A stretch of DNA of 12,568 bases. Source: Globomyces pollinis-pini. Lineage: Eukaryota; Chytridiomycota; Chytridiomycetes; Rhizophydiales; Globomycetaceae. Within the stretch, counting starts at the first letter, position 1; each line of letters opens with the position of its first letter. Below are positions 8,697 through 12,568 of the stretch, piece by piece. Where the stretch lies: NCBI GenBank assembly GCA_025399215.1, contig MU621485.1, positions 1,690 to 14,257 on the forward strand, given 5' to 3'. The position numbers were made by a program, and so were the translations under genes. The notes beneath the pieces were generated by a model. It was not told where the DNA came from, made no database searches, and was given only the letters and a program-made list of their open reading frames with translations.

Positions 8697-9147
8697 TTCA
8701 AAAAGGTTTTTTGTATTAACCCAAAAAATTTGTCTTTTATCAAATATGGAATTAAATGTATTTCCATAACTGACATGCCTTTTATGGGTTCATTTGGGCT
8801 GGTGGTTAATGTATCAACATATGCCATGTATCTGTTCAATGTTAAGTCAATCACAAGTGATAACAGTTGGTCCGCAATCGTTCATTCAGCCTACTTCACT
8901 GATTTTCCGATTCTATTCATTTTTTCAATTCATGTCTTGATTTGACTCAAGGATTACTGTGTATTGTTACCTTAGAATATGTGAGATACTACACTAATCT
9001 TTGAGATATTTTAATGATCTGATCAAACATACTATGAATACATTGAAGTTGAATCTGAATCTGTAAAATCCCAGTTAACTTTGACGAGGTGGATAAACAA
9101 TTAGCTGCGATGAGATATGTGATAGCCCCTGTTCTTGGGATCTCGAA

Positions 9148-9169
9148 CGGTTCAGATCTCTTGGAACCG
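9148..9169. repeat. Inverted repeat / hairpin in a locally GC-richer patch
   Basis: CGGTTC and GAACCG form a perfect 6-bp stem around a 10-nt loop. It lies in about 80 bp (9120-9200) visibly richer in G and C than the surroundings. No tRNA box B or other RNA family was recognised. Confidence 0.35.
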
Positions 9170-9234
9170 GCAAAGTCGCGATCCTGATCAAACCATCTGG
9201 CATTTTTCTTTCATTGATCGTTGAATTGCTATCG

Positions 9235-9290
9235 ATTCAAATATCTTTAATAAAAAAACTAAATCTTCTATTCAAATATCTTTAATAAAA
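9235..9290. repeat. Two direct copies of a 21-bp unit, period 35 bp
   Basis: Bases 9235-9255 are repeated exactly at 9270-9290 (unit begins ATTCAAATATC and ends TTTAATAAAA), separated by 14 different bases. A local tandem duplication; too few copies to call a satellite. Confidence 0.8.
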
Positions 9291-11030
9291 TATGTATCGA
9301 AAGTAAAATGTAAGTAAATATTGTCTTTGCAGGGGCGAAGTATTCTTGATTTCATAATCAAAATCAACCGATTACATTTAAATTATATCAATGATTTTAA
9401 TAGCCCCTTATCCAGCTACTGATAAAGATACTACAATTTTCCAAAAAAAAATATACATGTCAAGACAAGTTTTGGACCAAATCTATTCGTTAAATCAATC
9501 ACCATAAACAATCAATCGCATTCATCTTGAGTATCACTTGACAGTTTGTATTTGACCCTTCAAATGCATCCGATCAACTTTTAATTTACCAAATTTGGAG
9601 TTGTTTCATCAACAGGAATTATTTCTCCACTGTACCTAATTCTCACCAAGAATGAAATTATTTCTTCATAATAGTTGTCACAACATGATATTTAATAAAC
9701 TATTCCTGCATTCATAAAGAGCAATCCCAGAAAACTAAAGGATGGTGAAAAAATACACTACGTGATTAGTTAGATCTTGATGTGTTGATTTGAACAAAAC
9801 TATTTTGGAACTTGTCATTGTTTCTTTATGAAAGTTTAGTGCGCTATCTGATACAGAGAACCTCCCAATAGAATATCCGATAAGGAGAACACTAAACCAA
9901 AAACGACAAAGTCGAGACCCACATAAAGAACGGTTAATTAAACCCATTCTGTCTTGACTTTCATTTGTGTAATCCCCAAAAGGAATCCACCTTGTTTAAT
10001 TAAAATCTTTATTCATTCATTGTCGATATTATACTCTGATTTTTGATCACGGAATAATAATTGATAATCTTTATCACAAGGGACTCATTTTGTGACTAAA
10101 CAGTCTCAAACTGCTGATCAAGTGACCGAAACATGTATTGCATTACACCAACTCTTTGACATTTGGTCCGCCATAAAGCTTTTCAAAGTCACGTTTCATC
10201 TAGATTTGATTTGAGGTTCTAGAGCATTACGATTTTTTGTGGAGGTTGAATCTCAGATTGGTTGTTGATCAAACAGTCAGCATACTTGAAATATGATCTG
10301 TTGATCTTGATTTCGTATTTAATCTTTAAATATCTTATGAACAGAAATCTCGCAAGATTTCAAATGTTGAAGATTGAATGAATAGTTAGCGAACTAAAGG
10401 GAGTACCTATTCAGGTCCAGTTTCAGGTATTCTACAGATTCATCCGGGATTTTCAACTAACCAATTCGATTTCAGCCTCTCTTTGCTTCCAAAGACAATA
10501 GACATTGTACCATGCAAAACCTTATAACATGACTTGGTAAAAGACATCGCGGGGTAACAATGTTGGTTGCCAAATTCGTTATAATGTACCTCATTCTGGT
10601 TATCAACTAATGATAGAACAGCACAATTTAATAAACAAGCATATTGCTTTTGTTGTAGCATTACCTTTCTTCTTTCGGCCGTTTTAGGTGAACAAATATT
10701 TTTTTGGTTTAATTACAAGGTAAATGGCACCTCAAATGATCAGTAACTCGAGATTTCCGATCACATCAAACCATTCTTCTCAACAACGTTGATCAACTAG
10801 ATCATCCATTATCAATCATTCCTTTTTGACTATGATTGAAGCTATTCGTCTTTTGTTCACGTCATGACTTTTGAAATCTGAAACATCAATAGACTAGTGG
10901 TGGTACCATGACGGGCACGCGACTAAACAAATTTGGTTAATTTGTCACAAAACATGACCAACCAAAAGTGAATAAATAACGACGAATTGATCGATTAATG
11001 AACTCCTTTTTTTAAATTAAATTTTTAAGC

Positions 11031-11953
11031 ATGGCATCCAACTATAGATATCCTTGTAAAGCCTTTGGATGTAATAAAAGCTTCACAACAACGTATGAAA
11101 TAGAATATTCACTAATCATAGTGGGCATTTAGCAAGACATGTTAAAATACACACTGGAGAGAAAGCTCATGCTTGTCCTATTCCCGACTGTACTTCTGCC
11201 TTTTCAAGAAAAGATAATATGCGACAGGTACTTGTTTATCCTTACTAATCATTGCAGCATTATCACTATCATCTGAAAAAATTAAATATGGAACAAGATC
11301 CACAGTTAGGAGTAGTAGTCAAGTCCAAAACCAAGAAAGGAAGTAGAAAGCAAGCTAAACGAAAAATCCTGTCTCCTTCCTTGCAATCCATCAATTCTAT
11401 TTCTCCTACTGTAACAAACTCGGATTTTGATTCCAATTTTGGAGTTTTCAATCTGTCAAGACCTCCCACTTCACCACCCATTCAACAATTAGATGATGGA
11501 ATTGTAAATACATCACCTATATCTGTGAATGGCCTACCCATTATGGAACCAACTTCTCTTCCAATGCATAGTGGTTTAGATACATTAGATTTCTTTACTA
11601 CTTTTAATGAACCAATACAGAATACAACAATGAACAGTAGATTGACTGAAGATAACTATTCTGGGTTTCCAACTCCCCCAATGACACTCTCAAACAGTTT
11701 TATCAACCAACTTTTAGATCCAATCGACTTTAGTCAAAATCAATTTTTAAATCCAACAGAATTGAATGTTTATAGAGGTGTATCACCTAATCCAACTGAA
11801 GTATCTTTCCATGATACTTTTCCAACTGACTATTCTACTACTTGTCTACCTTTTGACACTTCGGATTTAACAGACTATTCTCAACGTTTGTTTGATCAAA
11901 CTTCAAACTTGAATGAGTCGGTACTTCATCCACATTTCATTCAATTTCCTTGA
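11031..11953 (+). CDS. C2H2 zinc-finger transcription factor (Msn2-like pair of fingers)
   Basis: Predicted nuclear transcription factor of 287 aa. Exons are 11031-11092, 11122-11227 and 11258-11953, with introns of 29 nt (phase 2) and 30 nt (phase 0); the first contains CACTAAT and the second TACTAAT, good branch points. Both introns interrupt the fingers, so the domain appears only after splicing. Finger 1: C9-X4-C14-X12-H27-X3-H31 (FGCNKSFTTTGHLARHVKIH). Then linker TGEKAHA. Finger 2: C39-X4-C44-X12-H57-X3-H61 (SAFSRKDNMRQHYHYH). The RKDNMRQHY pattern is typical of fungal stress/carbon-type C2H2 factors. Basic residues 78-92 (KSKTKKGSRKQAKRK) look like a nuclear signal. The remainder is a Ser/Thr/Asn/Pro-rich tail with FPTPPM and many acidic and aromatic residues, a likely activation region. 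The fingers sit at the extreme N-terminus, whereas Msn2 has them at the C-terminus. The target is unknown. Confidence 0.9.
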
Positions 11954-11977
11954 TCTATTGTTTTATATATATACTTT

Positions 11978-11983
11978 AATAAA
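11978..11983 (+). terminator. Polyadenylation signal AATAAA of the C2H2 gene
   Basis: Canonical hexamer 24 nt after the stop codon, within an AT-rich stretch (TTTTATATATATAC before it). Confidence 0.55.
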
Positions 11984-12176
11984 CTTATAATATTGTAAAC
12001 TACTGTGCTAACTTGAGTGGTTCTATACGTATAAAGAACAACTGACCACCGATCAACAAATTTTAAACTGTTCAAGGGGAAATACAGTCAAAAATCTTAT
12101 TGAACAAAGAAATTACGAATTTAATGTCATTCTAAGCCGATCAGGTTTGAATACTTTTCCATACAAAATCATTCCT

Positions 12177-12568
12177 TCACCACTTTGGTAGAAGAGACGG
12201 ATTGAGAAACGCTGTGCAATATCCCAACAATTGCACTCCAACAGTTATTGTTGGTATGGCAACTCTGGATAAAGGACCCACATTGTGTGAGATGTATCTT
12301 TGGCCACATTGCTGATGTTGTGGTGTTTATGAGTATTATAGAACGCTATTTACAATGTCAAAATAGTGTGAGAGATTATAGGAACCAACATATGGTTGTT
12401 TGGTATCGACACCAAAAATTGATTTTATTTTCATTTCAAGTACATCATTCAACATTAAAAGATATGATTTGGTAATGCGATGGTATTCATCAAAATTCAA
12501 ATCCTTCTGGTTGAACAAATGGATTATCATTCCTAACCTTTTTCTGTCTATTACGAGTTGGAACTTCC
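12177..12568 (-). CDS. Possible 3' end of an unrecognised gene entering from the right, with a frameshift
   Basis: On the minus strand the frame is open from the window edge and reads EVPTRNRQKKVRNDNPFVQP, then EGFEF and a stop at 12492-12490. The neighbouring frame is open through the same bases and continues DEYHRITKSYLLMLNDVLEM to VDTKQPYVGSYNLSHYFDIV. Dropping one base from the four-base run at 12492-12495 would join the two. After NS a 33-nt GT-AG intron (12344-12312) would lead to 45 more codons starting QCGQRYISHNVG, stop 12179-12177. I do not recognise the protein. The basic start and long openness favour coding, but the frameshift and the open opposite strand leave it doubtful: a real gene with an assembly error, a pseudogene, or chance. 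Confidence 0.33.

Larger units (their letters stand above)
8629..11030. other. 2.4-kb gene-poor region
   Basis: No convincing gene. Short stretches are open without a family match. Minus 8689-8880 includes NRYMAYVDTLTTSPNEPIKG; the opposite strand (8730-8945) is open too. Minus about 9000-9217 includes FEIPRTGAITYLIAANC. Minus 9735-9947 has a hydrophobic start. Minus 10440-10661 is a 73-codon Cys-containing ORF. None could be joined into a larger gene with plausible splice sites. A direct repeat (9235-9290) and a hairpin (9148-9169) are listed separately. It may be regulatory DNA, gene relics or undetected non-coding RNA. Confidence 0.5.

Noticed and set aside
9130..9200. tRNA gene
   Set aside because: GGTTC and cloverleaf-like pairing were noticed, but there is no proper box A/box B spacing, anticodon arm or acceptor stem.
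1..12568. Transposons, CRISPR arrays, rRNA genes
   Set aside because: No transposase or reverse transcriptase motifs, long terminal or inverted repeats, spaced repeat arrays or rRNA-like sequence were seen.

Overview
AT-rich eukaryotic DNA, most likely from an early-diverging fungus. The fungal signals are white-collar/NIT2-type GATA fingers (C-X2-C-X18-C-X2-C), an Msn2-like pair of C2H2 fingers, and an Rxt2-like Rpd3L subunit. An intact WAVE/SCAR homologue argues against Dikarya. Spliced genes here carry extremely short GT-AG introns: of 13 modelled, 11 are 25-36 nt, most of them 27-30 nt. All gene models were built by hand from reading frame, splice signals and family motifs; nothing was searched.

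Layout. 1-822 (+): 3' part of a METTL25/RRNAD1-like methyltransferase, running in from the left and carrying one apparent frameshift. 889-2212 (-): five-exon WAVE/SCAR nucleation-promoting factor, tail to tail with the first gene. 2459-3158 (-): GATA protein A, three exons. 3956-4848 (-): five-exon Rxt2-like subunit of the Rpd3L histone deacetylase complex, starting with an 8-nt exon. 4849-6636: about 1.8 kb with only weak small ORFs. 6637-7419 (+): intronless GATA protein B. 7974-8628 (+): GATA protein C, two exons. 8629-11030: about 2.4 kb without a convincing gene, containing a short direct repeat and a hairpin. 11031-11953 (+): three-exon C2H2 zinc-finger protein. 12177-12568 (-): weak, possibly frameshifted end of another gene entering from the right.

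The main point is a local cluster of transcription regulators. Three GATA paralogues lie within about 6.2 kb. They share not only the finger but also an N-terminal motif (MAP.K, then R/K-N-K/R..GI.FS..L..PS), a mid-protein L/N-V-T..SL motif and a basic patch before the finger. Their introns differ in a nested way (two, one, none), as expected from intron loss or gain after local duplication. An Rpd3L-type subunit and a C2H2 factor lie beside them. A functional link between these neighbours is inference only.
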